DNA of 64,000 bases from an uncultured Alphaproteobacteria bacterium (GTDB lineage Bacteria > Pseudomonadota > Alphaproteobacteria > CAAHEQ01 > UBA3637): NCBI GenBank assembly GCA_944392555.1, contig CALXWZ010000003.1, positions 59,808-123,807 on the forward strand, given 5' to 3'. A program made the position numbers and the translations under genes. Positions 25,497 to 33,699 of this stretch are shown one piece after another. Under the pieces are notes generated by a model. It was not told the DNA's origin, made no database searches, and worked only from the letters and a program-made list of their open reading frames with translations. Positions within the stretch are counted from its first letter, which is position 1. Every line of letters begins with the position of its first letter.

Positions 25497-27299
25497 CTAC
25501 CCGCCATCTCGGTTATTGATAATTCTGTTCGCCGGAAAATGAATAATCAATCGGGTTCCTTTACCCTCCTCACTTTCCAGACGCACACTCCCTTGATGTA
25601 GTATAACCATTTTTTTGACTAATACAAGCCCTAATCCTGATCCTTGATGTGCCCGCGTTAAAACATTTTCAATTTGTGCGAACGGTTGGAATAATTGCGG
25701 GATTTTATCCGCCGGAATGCCGATACCGTCATCCGAAAAAATAATAGTGACACCCGTTGCATCGCGCTGAACGGTGATTCCGATATGTCCGCCCGTCTCA
25801 GTAAACTTAACGGAATTAGAAAGAATATTGAGCGCTATTTGTTTCAAAACACGTTCATCTGCATATAAATCAATATCTTCTTTCATATCAAACGTAAAAT
25901 TTCTTTCCGAAGCGTTTGGATATTGCGAAATTAAATCCAACGACTCTTTTAAAACATTTTTAAGAGACAGGGTTGTTTCCGTTAACGTTAATTTACCTGA
26001 TTCTAAACGGGATAAATCCAATATATCATTAATCAGCGAAAGTAAATGCGTAGCACTTTTCAAAATAAATGAAATATATTCGCGATACTCTTTTTGCGCA
26101 ATCGGACCAAACGTTTCCGTTTGCATCATTTGAGTAAAACCCAAAATCGCATTCAACGGTGTGCGTAATTCATGGCTGACATTTGCTAAAAAATTCATTT
26201 TAGAGCGATTAGCCTCCTCAGCCTGATTACGCGCCAAAATTAAATCGGCAACCATTTTATTTGATTCCGCCATCTGTTTTTGCATCACACGTTTATTTTT
26301 TTCCAACACAAGAATTTGATGCTCTAATTGTTTTTGCATCCGCTGTAATTCACGTGCATTTTTTTGACGAATCCGATCTGCCCGCAAATAAAGGCAAATT
26401 TCATTAATCAGCCGTGTTAATTGCCGAACAACCGATTCCGAAAAGAAAAACGGATCATAGCTATATAAACTGATGACCCCTTCAACGGCTTTATTAATAA
26501 TAACGGGAAAAGAATACGTAGCCACCTGAATATCTAAATCCTTTTTGTTTTTCAGATATTTTTGATAAAACGCATTAGACGTAATATCCGCGGAGCCAAC
26601 CGGCTTTCGCTGACGCATTGCTTGATAAGCAACTGATTCTTTGATTGTTTCGTCAAATGGTACATGTTCAAAGCGATACGGAAAATCCGGCTGATTTCCA
26701 ACGGCAAACACGTTCACCAGTTCTTCCGATCGACATGTAAAATAAAGCCCGATTTTTAATTGATATTGCTCAACGATTTCTTCTAACAATCTATAAAAAA
26801 TAGATTGCTTATCCGTATCTTGTTCGTCCGACTGGCGTAATAATTCAAATAAACGCATTGATGTTTCTTCATAATGCGTCAGCTCGCCTTTTTCAATTAA
26901 ATTCGTTGTATCTTGAAAAACCCAGCAAATACCGTTGGATTTATTTTTAATATTCACCCAAAAAACCATAATCTTAAACAATCGATGATTTTCTTGGTGT
27001 GGAAATAATGATTTTTGTGTTAAAAAACAGCAACATTTGGATTCATTCAGCGTCGTTTGGGTTAATTCAAAATCTAAAACTAACTTAGGATTACTTTTAA
27101 AAACAGTCTGCAATCTGCGCCCGCATACCGATGTAATTTTTCGTTTTAAGTAAACACTCATTTGATGATTGATAAACTGAATCTCATCACCTAATGTAAA
27201 CATAATCCCCACATTCATCTGATTAAACGCTCGGCAACATGGAATTCGTCGCCAAGAATCGTTCAAAAAAAAACGCGTAAATTCAGCCGTTCTGGTCAT
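25497..27299 (-). CDS. Soluble PAS/GAF-type hybrid-less histidine kinase
   Basis: The ATG at 27299 is chosen because AAAGGA lies 8 bases upstream. The 600 residues have no transmembrane segment: a PAS-like N-terminus, a GAF-like domain (about 150-300), a coiled coil (about 305-365), then HisKA with NVSHELRTPLNAILGF and a HATPase with NILSNSVKF, DDGIGIP, LFQPFAQ and GSGLGL. All catalytic boxes are present and there is no receiver domain. It should be a cytoplasmic kinase acting on a separate regulator, none of which is adjacent. The N-terminal 100 residues hold several cysteines, including a CCC run, which might sense redox state. Confidence 0.8.
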   Translation of the reverse strand: MTRTAEFTRFFLNDSWRRIPCCRAFNQMNVGIMFTLGDEIQFINHQMSVYLKRKITSVCGRRLQTVFKSNPKLVLDFELTQTTLNESKCCCFLTQKSLFPHQENHRLFKIMVFWVNIKNKSNGICWVFQDTTNLIEKGELTHYEETSMRLFELLRQSDEQDTDKQSIFYRLLEEIVEQYQLKIGLYFTCRSEELVNVFAVGNQPDFPYRFEHVPFDETIKESVAYQAMRQRKPVGSADITSNAFYQKYLKNKKDLDIQVATYSFPVIINKAVEGVISLYSYDPFFFSESVVRQLTRLINEICLYLRADRIRQKNARELQRMQKQLEHQILVLEKNKRVMQKQMAESNKMVADLILARNQAEEANRSKMNFLANVSHELRTPLNAILGFTQMMQTETFGPIAQKEYREYISFILKSATHLLSLINDILDLSRLESGKLTLTETTLSLKNVLKESLDLISQYPNASERNFTFDMKEDIDLYADERVLKQIALNILSNSVKFTETGGHIGITVQRDATGVTIIFSDDGIGIPADKIPQLFQPFAQIENVLTRAHQGSGLGLVLVKKMVILHQGSVRLESEEGKGTRLIIHFPANRIINNRDGG

Positions 27300-27440
27300 G
27301 ATTATCATCCTTTTGTGATATGGATACGTAATATATAAGATATTATTTTGAGTGATACAACTCTTCTTTTGTCAGCCTTTCTAATCAAAAAAATGTATGT
27401 ATTTTAACAAAAAAAAGAAGAAAAAAGTGAAAATATCGGC

Positions 27441-27468
27441 TTGATTTTTGTAAATTATCTGGTATATT
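27441..27468 (+). promoter_or_regulatory. Promoter of the 27496 gene
   Basis: TTGATT (27441-27446), 16-base spacer, TATATT (27463-27468), 28 bases before the ATG at 27496. Confidence 0.5.
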
Positions 27469-27495
27469 ATGAATAATTATTTCAAAGGGATTAAA

Positions 27496-27960
27496 ATGAA
27501 GAAATTTATAATTTTAACGGGAATAATTGCATTAATCGGCATTGGTATTTTTGCCGCGGTTCGTTATGCCGAAAATTATAAACTTGCCGCGCAAGAAGCG
27601 TATACAAATCGTTTTATGCAAAACAAATTTGCACCGTTTGTCGCAACGTGGGATGTTGAATCCGTTCCGTTGTTATTCATTGAAAATGCCGAAGTGAACA
27701 ATATTGCAAAAATCTTAAATCGGATAAAAGAATCCGTCGGTGTGTGCAAAATGCATGAGATCGGGAGTTGTCAGTCACAAGAGAGAGTTAAAGAAACAAA
27801 ACCCGACGTGTATTACACACTTAACGGATATTCTGTCAGATGCACATTTAATATGTCTTGCGAGCATGAAGAAAATGTTACGGGCGAAACAGTTTTCTTT
27901 CCTGATGGATTGAAAACAAAATTATATTCATTCACCATTACGTATGGTGAAGAAGAATAA
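27496..27960 (+). CDS. Membrane-anchored or exported small protein, function unknown
   Basis: The ATG at 27496 follows AAAGGGATTA. The 154 residues begin with a basic start and one hydrophobic segment (MKKFIILTGIIALIGIGIFAAV), either a signal anchor or a signal peptide. A small soluble domain with four cysteines follows (VGVCKMHEIGSCQ, VRCTFNMSCEH). These are well placed for two disulfides in the periplasm. I do not recognise the family. It is a single-gene unit that converges on parB. Confidence 0.65.
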   Translation: MKKFIILTGIIALIGIGIFAAVRYAENYKLAAQEAYTNRFMQNKFAPFVATWDVESVPLLFIENAEVNNIAKILNRIKESVGVCKMHEIGSCQSQERVKETKPDVYYTLNGYSVRCTFNMSCEHEENVTGETVFFPDGLKTKLYSFTITYGEEE

Positions 27961-27998
27961 CCTCTGTATTGAATAATCATGCAGAAGATAAAATCAAA

Positions 27999-28023
27999 AA
28001 CCCTTCACTGTTATGGAGGGTTT
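27999..28023. terminator. Bidirectional terminator between the 27496 gene and parB
   Basis: AACCCTTC pairs with GAGGGTT across a short loop (27999-28022), flanked by A's on the left and T's on the right, so it can stop both convergent transcripts. Confidence 0.7.
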
Positions 28024-28042
28024 AAAAATACGCAAACACTCG

Positions 28043-28921
28043 CTAAATGATGGCACCACCCGTGCTGAGGCGTTGCAAAACAGCGTCTAAATAATCGGTT
28101 GAAGCGCAATCAATCAACACACGTCCGCTTGTGCCGTTCCATTGAATAGAGACTTTTGTTTTTAAAACGGCCGATAATTGATTCTCTAATGCCGAAATAT
28201 CTTCATCTTTTTGATTTTTTTGTTGTTTTGGCTTGTTGCTTTGAGCCGCTAATTTTTCGGTCTGACGCACATTCAGCCCTTTTCGCACCACTTCACGCGC
28301 TAACTCCACCGGTTTAGAGGCCGTCAAAAGCGCCCGTGCATGCCCGGCCGACAACTCTTTTTTTTCAACCAAATTTTTAATTTCCTCGGGCAAGTCCAAC
28401 AAACGCATCATGTTGGCTAAATGACTGCGACTTTTTCCCACAACGCGCGACAATTCTTCTTGCGTGTAATTAAATTCATTAACCAACCTTTTATAAGCTT
28501 CTGCTTCTTCTAAAGGATTTAGGTCTTCGCGTTGTAAATTTTCAATAATCGCAACTTCCAGCGCTTCCTTATCCGTTAAATCTTTAATTAAAACAGGCAC
28601 AGCCGTCAATCCCGCCATTTTTGAGGCACGGAAACGGCGTTCACCGGCAATAATTTCAAACATACCCGTTTTTGTGGGATGTTTACGCACCAATAACGGT
28701 TGCAACACGCCTTTTTCTTTAATTGATACAACTAAATCAGCCAACGTTTCGGTTGCAAAAACACGTCTGGGCTGATACATGCCGGCTTCTAATTCGGCAA
28801 TGCTTTTCATTAAAACCGTATTGTGCGGTGAATTTGTGCGTGTTTCCGTTCGAACGGGCATTTCATCGTCATCACCCATTAACGCGCTCAAACCGCGCCC
28901 TAATCCCATTGTTCTATCCAT
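28043..28921 (-). CDS. parB: Chromosome-partitioning protein ParB
   Basis: ParB loads at parS as a CTP-dependent DNA clamp and spreads. The 292 residues show the standard GLGRGLSALMGD start, the CTP-binding boxes (YQPRRVF, GVLQPLLVR, AGERRFRASKMAG, IIENLQREDLNPLEEA), the helix-turn-helix (TQEELSRVVGKSRSHLANMMRLL) and a C-terminal dimerisation domain after a lysine/glutamine-rich linker. It overlaps the parA stop by 8 bases, and two parS-like sites lie 1.4 kb upstream. Confidence 0.97.
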   Translation of the reverse strand: MDRTMGLGRGLSALMGDDDEMPVRTETRTNSPHNTVLMKSIAELEAGMYQPRRVFATETLADLVVSIKEKGVLQPLLVRKHPTKTGMFEIIAGERRFRASKMAGLTAVPVLIKDLTDKEALEVAIIENLQREDLNPLEEAEAYKRLVNEFNYTQEELSRVVGKSRSHLANMMRLLDLPEEIKNLVEKKELSAGHARALLTASKPVELAREVVRKGLNVRQTEKLAAQSNKPKQQKNQKDEDISALENQLSAVLKTKVSIQWNGTSGRVLIDCASTDYLDAVLQRLSTGGAII

Positions 28922-29699
28922 TTGCCAACAACTCCTTTTCTCTGTTTAAAACTTCCGCAGCTAATCGAATATAACTTTTAGCGCCCACACTGCGCATATC
29001 ATAAATCATGACCGGTTTACCGTGCGAAGGCGCTTCCGGAATCCGCACATTTCGCGGAATTAACGTGTCATACACTTGATCTTTAAAAAACTCTTTCACA
29101 TCACTGACGATGGATTTAGATAAATTGGAACGACCGTCAAACATGGTTAAAACAATACCGTGTAATTGTAAATTCGGGTTAAAATTCTTTTTGACTTTTT
29201 GAATTGTCTTCATCAAATCAGCAACCCCTTCTAACGCTAAATATTCGCACTGAACGGGAATAATCACGTAATCCGAAGCCACAAGAGCATTCATTGTTAA
29301 CAATCCGACTGCCGGCGGGCAATCAACAAATACATAATCAAACGAATCTAAATCTTTTAAAGCCGTTTTCAAATAGAACTGTGGTGCCCCTGTTGAGGCT
29401 AACTCTAAATCAACACCCAACAATTCTTTACTGGCAGGTAAAATATAAAGATACGGAATATCTGTTTCGCGGACGGCATCCATTACGTTATCGGAACCCA
29501 TCAAAACCGTATAAGAGTTTTGCGCCCCTTTTGTGCGTTTTGCACCCACACTGACGGTTGCATTTCCCTGTGGATCCAAATCAATAATCAATACCCGTTT
29601 TTCCGTTGCGGCGAGTGCCGTAGCTAAATTAACGGTGGTTGTTGTTTTACCGACTCCCCCTTTTTGATTTGAAACAGAAAAAATACGCGGTTTTGTCAT
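28914..29699 (-). CDS. parA: Chromosome-partitioning ATPase ParA
   Basis: ParA/Soj forms DNA-bound ATP dimers whose gradient moves ParB-parS complexes. The 261-residue product has the deviant Walker A KGGVGKTTTTVNL, the switch VDCPPAVGLLT, and the ending typical of chromosomal ParA (RIPEAPSHGKPVMIYD). It starts right after the rsmG stop. Gene order rsmG-parA-parB is conserved near many bacterial origins. Confidence 0.97.
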   Translation of the reverse strand: MTKPRIFSVSNQKGGVGKTTTTVNLATALAATEKRVLIIDLDPQGNATVSVGAKRTKGAQNSYTVLMGSDNVMDAVRETDIPYLYILPASKELLGVDLELASTGAPQFYLKTALKDLDSFDYVFVDCPPAVGLLTMNALVASDYVIIPVQCEYLALEGVADLMKTIQKVKKNFNPNLQLHGIVLTMFDGRSNLSKSIVSDVKEFFKDQVYDTLIPRNVRIPEAPSHGKPVMIYDMRSVGAKSYIRLAAEVLNREKELLANG

Positions 29700-30305
29700 C
29701 TAGTTTTCCTCCGTAATACAAACAATTTTCCCTTTTTTATCTGTTTGAGACGGATACATTTTCACTTTGTAATGTGGCAACAATTCTTGTAATTCCGTTT
29801 CAACAGACTCCCCTTTTAAAAATAACATAACACTATCCGATTTTAAAAACGGCCGTGCATAACAAACTAAATCTTTAATTGATGCCAGCGCGCGCGATGT
29901 AATCACATCAGATTGAATCTCTCGGATATTTTCAATACGTTCATTTAACACATGCACTTTTACATTTAATTCGCGTGCGACTTCCGTTAAAAAAACACAT
30001 TTTTTACTATCACTTTCTACTAAATAAATTTCTTTTAACGGCCCGTTATTCTCTTTATTTAAAACAGCCAAAACAAGCCCCGGAAATCCACCGCCCGAGC
30101 CTAAATCCACCAATGTTTCCGCTGTTTTCGGCAGATATGTATATATTTGCGCCGAATCAAGAATATGTCGTTGCCATATATCCGCCAAACTTGCAGAAGA
30201 TACCAAATTAACGGCTTTTTGCCATTTTTGAACCAGTTGTTCATATTTTTTTAAAGCAGCGATTGTCTCATCCGTCATAAAATAACTTTGTTCCATGTGA
30301 AACAC
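29700..30305 (-). CDS. rsmG: 16S rRNA m7G527 methyltransferase
   Basis: RsmG methylates N7 of G527 in 16S rRNA using SAM. The 201 residues contain the SAM-binding VDLGSGGGFPGLVLA, the preceding WQRHILDSAQ, and SRALASIKDLV. The GTG at 30305 is favoured: AAGGA lies 6 bases upstream, while the ATG at 30296 has none close enough. The parS-like site at 30289-30304 therefore overlaps the first codons. Confidence 0.93.
   Translation of the reverse strand: MFHMEQSYFMTDETIAALKKYEQLVQKWQKAVNLVSSASLADIWQRHILDSAQIYTYLPKTAETLVDLGSGGGFPGLVLAVLNKENNGPLKEIYLVESDSKKCVFLTEVARELNVKVHVLNERIENIREIQSDVITSRALASIKDLVCYARPFLKSDSVMLFLKGESVETELQELLPHYKVKMYPSQTDKKGKIVCITEEN
30289..30304. other. parS-like site 1
   Basis: TGTTCCATGTGAAACA differs at two positions from the bacterial parS consensus TGTTTCACGTGAAACA and lies across the rsmG start codons. 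Location next to parAB makes it a likely ParB loading site. Confidence 0.7.
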
Positions 30306-30330
30306 TTTCTATCCTTCTTTGATTTTTTAA

Positions 30331-30345
30331 TTAACAAAACATTAA
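30331..30345. promoter_or_regulatory. Possible CtrA-type site
   Basis: TTAA-N7-TTAAC matches the CtrA recognition pattern of Alphaproteobacteria and lies between the two parS-like sites upstream of rsmG. The motif is short and the DNA AT-rich, so chance is a real alternative. Confidence 0.3.
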
Positions 30346-30387
30346 CTTTTTTTATCAAAGAATGCAAGTATAAAATTTTAAAAAATC

Positions 30388-30403
30388 TGTTTCACGGGAA
30401 ACA
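30388..30403. other. parS-like site 2
   Basis: TGTTTCACGGGAAACA differs from the parS consensus at a single central base. It sits 84 bases from site 1, in the gap between rsmG and the 30434 gene. Confidence 0.85.
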
Positions 30404-30433
30404 AAAAACAGAAAAAATCAAGAAAACAATCGG

Positions 30434-30889
30434 TTAATCAAAAATAAATTTTACGGTATTCATTTGCCCGCAAGAGATTGATTCACGATTGTTAACCAAA
30501 ATGCTTTTCGCATTGGAAAAAGCATTGGTAAAGCGATAACAAGTTGACTCATCAAGATTTTTTAATTCAATAAAAAATGAATCACTTTGAACGGAACCGA
30601 TATTCCAATCCAACGGAGCTAAACTGATTTGTGTAGACGCACGCGAAAGCCCGGCATAACGCCCGAATCTGCTTGTTTGAATCTCAACAATCATCATATT
30701 CATTTTGTTCAGCAGTTCATTTTGTTGCATCATACTTAAAGCCGTTTTCGCCTGCCCGGCCGACTGCGCCGACAGTTGCCCTTGAACGGCTATATTAGAC
30801 ATCATATCAATCAACTGCGCTTGTGCATAAGAAATACTCATCAACTGCATCAAAGCCCCAAGAGCAACCGAAAACAACCAAACTTTCAT
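30434..30889 (-). CDS. Small exported protein, function unknown
   Basis: The ATG at 30889 overlaps the dnaQ stop (ATGA), so the two are coupled. The 151 residues have a signal peptide (MKVWLFSVALGALMQLMSISYAQA), a helical glutamine/methionine-rich stretch (about 25-65), and a C-terminal part with two cysteines (DESTCYRFTNAF, ESISCGQMN) that recalls the disulfide loop of type IV pilin heads. There is no prepilin motif. I would not assign a function. Confidence 0.6.
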   Translation of the reverse strand: MKVWLFSVALGALMQLMSISYAQAQLIDMMSNIAVQGQLSAQSAGQAKTALSMMQQNELLNKMNMMIVEIQTSRFGRYAGLSRASTQISLAPLDWNIGSVQSDSFFIELKNLDESTCYRFTNAFSNAKSILVNNRESISCGQMNTVKFIFD

Positions 30890-31575
30890 TCTATCCCCCA
30901 CAAATTATTTTTGATTTTTTTCACAAATTCAGTATGTTGATTAACTTCATCTTCCGGAATGTTAAACGTGCGTGGCACATGAAATTCTTTGGGCGTTGTC
31001 ACTTGTAAGGTGTTTTGCGTTTGCATTTCCGGTATTAATTTTTTATCCAAGAAACCGGGTTCACGCCCACCCAATAATTCCAAATAAACATCTGCCAACA
31101 GCTCACTATCAAGCAAAGCGCCATGCACCGTTCGCGCTGAATTATCAATATTAAACCGTTTACATAATTCGTTTAAATTAACGCGCGCACCGGGGAATTT
31201 TTGTCGCGCTATTAATAAGGTATCAATCACGCGATCATACGAAAGCGCTTCATATCCAATCCAAGATAACTCGACATTGATAAATTTCATATCAAATGAG
31301 GCGTTATGGGCAACCAGCTTTGAATCATCGCCGATAAACGCTAAAAAATCGTTGGCAATTTCTTTAAAAGTCGGCTTATCGGCCAAAAAAGCATCGGTCA
31401 AACCGTGCACGGCAATCACTTCTGCGCTCATTGCCCGCTCGGGGTTAATATATTGATGATATTTTCGCCCTGTCGGCACATGATTCACCAGCTCAACGGC
31501 GCCGATTTCAACCACACGATCACCTTGAAACGGGTCCAAACCCGTTGTTTCGGTATCAAAAACAATTTCTCTCAT
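30886..31575 (-). CDS. dnaQ: DNA polymerase III epsilon subunit (proofreading exonuclease)
   Basis: DnaQ removes misincorporated bases for the replicative polymerase. The 229 residues show the three DEDDh exonuclease motifs: FDTETTGLDP (7-16), VAHNASFDMKFI, and HGALLDSELLADVY. The C-terminal tail is the flexible part that contacts the polymerase. It is the first gene on the left of the proposed origin. Confidence 0.95.
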   Translation of the reverse strand: MREIVFDTETTGLDPFQGDRVVEIGAVELVNHVPTGRKYHQYINPERAMSAEVIAVHGLTDAFLADKPTFKEIANDFLAFIGDDSKLVAHNASFDMKFINVELSWIGYEALSYDRVIDTLLIARQKFPGARVNLNELCKRFNIDNSARTVHGALLDSELLADVYLELLGGREPGFLDKKLIPEMQTQNTLQVTTPKEFHVPRTFNIPEDEVNQHTEFVKKIKNNLWGIE

Positions 31576-32147
31576 TTTACACCTATCCTTTTGATGAAAT
31601 TATATCCGACTCCGCATAAAAGCGCAAGCAAAAAGCGCTCAGCGACTCGCATAAAAACAGATTATTTTTTGAATTAAAACGCATATTCCGAAAATCCCTT
31701 CCCTACTGTTTTTCAAAAAGCACAATTTTAGGAGTCATAATCCCTGATTGTGGATAACTTTATTTTATGTGGATAACTCGGGTTGAATAAAAAAACAAAC
31801 GAACAAAATACAAAATTATGCACACTTATAAAAATTTTATCCTACGACAAAATGCGACATAACCGCCGTTTTAGCCGAATCGTGTGTCGCAAAAAAAGAA
31901 TGAAAAATAAACGAGTCGTTCAAAAGCAAAAATCATGTCAAGAAAAATAAAATTTTTTTATCCACATTATGCACAGGGTCTACCATAACAATTATTTTTT
32001 TTATTTAACAAAAAGGGATTTGGGGATAAAATTTTGAAACCCGTCATGACGCATTTTTTTGCTTGTATTTTTTCAAAAATATGGTATGGTGAACGAAGTT
32101 GAGAGCGGTGCATAAGGCACTGCGAAAATAATTTACGGGAGTCATTC
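31576..32147. other. Candidate chromosomal replication origin (oriC)
   Basis: This 572-base gap carries five DnaA boxes. TGTGGATAA occurs at 31749-31757 and 31768-31776, TTATCCACA at 31958-31966 with TTATGCACA directly abutting it at 31967-31975, and TTATGCACA at 31816-31824. Very AT-rich tracts (31785-31850, 31940-32010) could serve as the unwinding element. An inverted repeat TGCGACA/TGTCGCA lies at 31853 and 31885. ParAB, parS-like sites and dnaQ within 4 kb fit an origin-proximal position. No gene fits in the gap. Confidence 0.8.
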
Positions 32148-33542
32148 ATGCTGAAACTTTTTAACACCGCCGGCCACACAACTGAAGAATTTAAACCTAT
32201 TCGGGCGGGCGAAGTCCGCTTTTATGCGTGCGGTCCAACCATTTATAATTATGCCCATATCGGTAATATGCGGGCGTATATTTTTTATGATTTAATGAAT
32301 AGATATTTGCGTTATAAGGGCTATAAGGTTACCTTTGCCATGAATTTGACGGATGTGGATGATAAAACCATTCGCGATTCACGCGCTGCCGGCAAATCGC
32401 TCAGAGAATTTACCGATTTTTATGCCAAAGCGTTTTTTGAAGACTGCGCAAAACTGCATATTAAGCGCCCCGATTACGTGATTCGCGCCACGGATGAAAT
32501 TGATTCAATGATTGAATTAATTAGCTTATTGCTTGAAAAAGGGCATGCCTACAAAGCTAAATCAGGCGATGTTTTCTTTAAAATTTCCTCTTTTAAAGCA
32601 TACGGGCAGATGGCCGGTATTAAACCCGAAAATTTGCGCGCAAATGCCGATGGACGCTTATCCGACGAATACGAAAAAGAAGATGTGCAGGATTTCGCGT
32701 TATGGAAAGCTTATACCGAGAAAGACGGCGATGTTTATTGGGATGCCCCGTTTGGTCGGGGTCGGCCGGGCTGGTCGTTAGAGTGTTCGGCAATGGCCAG
32801 AAAGTATCTCGGACAGCCGATTGATATGCATTTAGGCGGTGTGGATTTGATTTTCCCGCATCATACGAACGAAATTGCACAATCCGAATGTGCCTACGGG
32901 TGCAAATTCGTGAATTATTGGGTGCATAACGCGCATTTAATGGTGAACGGTGAAAAGATGAGTAAATCAAAACATAACTTTTATGTATTAAGTGATTTAC
33001 TGAATAAAGGATATATGCCCGAAGCCGTTCGGTATGAAATGTTAAAAGCCCATTATCGCCAAACAATGGATTTTAGAGAGTCCAATCTTGACGGAAATAA
33101 AACGGTTATTGAAAAATTTATAAATTTAATCAATAGATTAGACGAGAAAAAAACAGGTTCCGGATGGGCTGACACTTCAAAAGCAGTGCAAGCAGTGCAA
33201 GAAAAATTTGAAGCCGGTTTGGATGATGATTTAAATATGCCGGCTGCTTTGGCGGGTGTGTTTGAATTTGTTTCCGAAGTGAATAAGCATTTTGCCGAAT
33301 TAAATACGGAAGATGCGCGCTTAATTAAAGAAACAATTTTAAAGTTTGATACGGTATTGGCGATTTTACCCGAACAGAAAGAACAAAAATTATCGGCTGA
33401 GCAAGAAGCACTGATTGCCGAACGGGAAACGTATCGGAAAGCGAAAGATTGGGCAAATGCCGACGCGATTAAACAACAACTGCTGGCTATGGGCATTGAA
33501 GTAAAAGATACACCGAATGGCCCTGTTTGGACGGTTAAATAA
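32148..33542 (+). CDS. cysS: Cysteinyl-tRNA synthetase
   Basis: The 464-residue class I enzyme has the HIGH-type motif (CGPTIYNYAHIGNMR) with the first zinc cysteine, further zinc ligands around SLECSAMA and PHHTNEIAQSE, and KMSKSKH. ACGGGAG lies upstream of the ATG. The domain order and length are standard. It is the right-hand neighbour of the candidate origin and is transcribed away from it. Confidence 0.97.
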   Translation: MLKLFNTAGHTTEEFKPIRAGEVRFYACGPTIYNYAHIGNMRAYIFYDLMNRYLRYKGYKVTFAMNLTDVDDKTIRDSRAAGKSLREFTDFYAKAFFEDCAKLHIKRPDYVIRATDEIDSMIELISLLLEKGHAYKAKSGDVFFKISSFKAYGQMAGIKPENLRANADGRLSDEYEKEDVQDFALWKAYTEKDGDVYWDAPFGRGRPGWSLECSAMARKYLGQPIDMHLGGVDLIFPHHTNEIAQSECAYGCKFVNYWVHNAHLMVNGEKMSKSKHNFYVLSDLLNKGYMPEAVRYEMLKAHYRQTMDFRESNLDGNKTVIEKFINLINRLDEKKTGSGWADTSKAVQAVQEKFEAGLDDDLNMPAALAGVFEFVSEVNKHFAELNTEDARLIKETILKFDTVLAILPEQKEQKLSAEQEALIAERETYRKAKDWANADAIKQQLLAMGIEVKDTPNGPVWTVK

Positions 33543-33583
33543 TTGTTTGAGCGCAATGTTTGATTAAGTTGTAAATATAATGT

Positions 33584-33624
33584 AATAACTTGTCTTGTAT
33601 TTAAACAAGGCAAGTTATTTTTTT
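33584..33624 (+). terminator. Terminator of cysS
   Basis: AATAACTTG and CTTGT pair with ACAAG and CAAGTTATT (33584-33619), a long stem with one internal mismatch, followed by a T tract. The left side is T-poor, so it mainly serves cysS. Confidence 0.8.
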
Positions 33625-33699
33625 GTGTATATATTGTAATAATATTTTACCAGTTGAATGCGTTTAAATAGATTAGTGAGAGCGCGCTGGCTGTATATT

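Noticed and set aside
30434..30889. Type IV pilin assignment
   Set aside because: It has an ordinary signal peptide and no prepilin motif; only the cysteine spacing recalls pilins.
32620..33066. Long open frame antisense to cysS
   Set aside because: It lies wholly within a full-length, well-supported gene and reads as a shadow.
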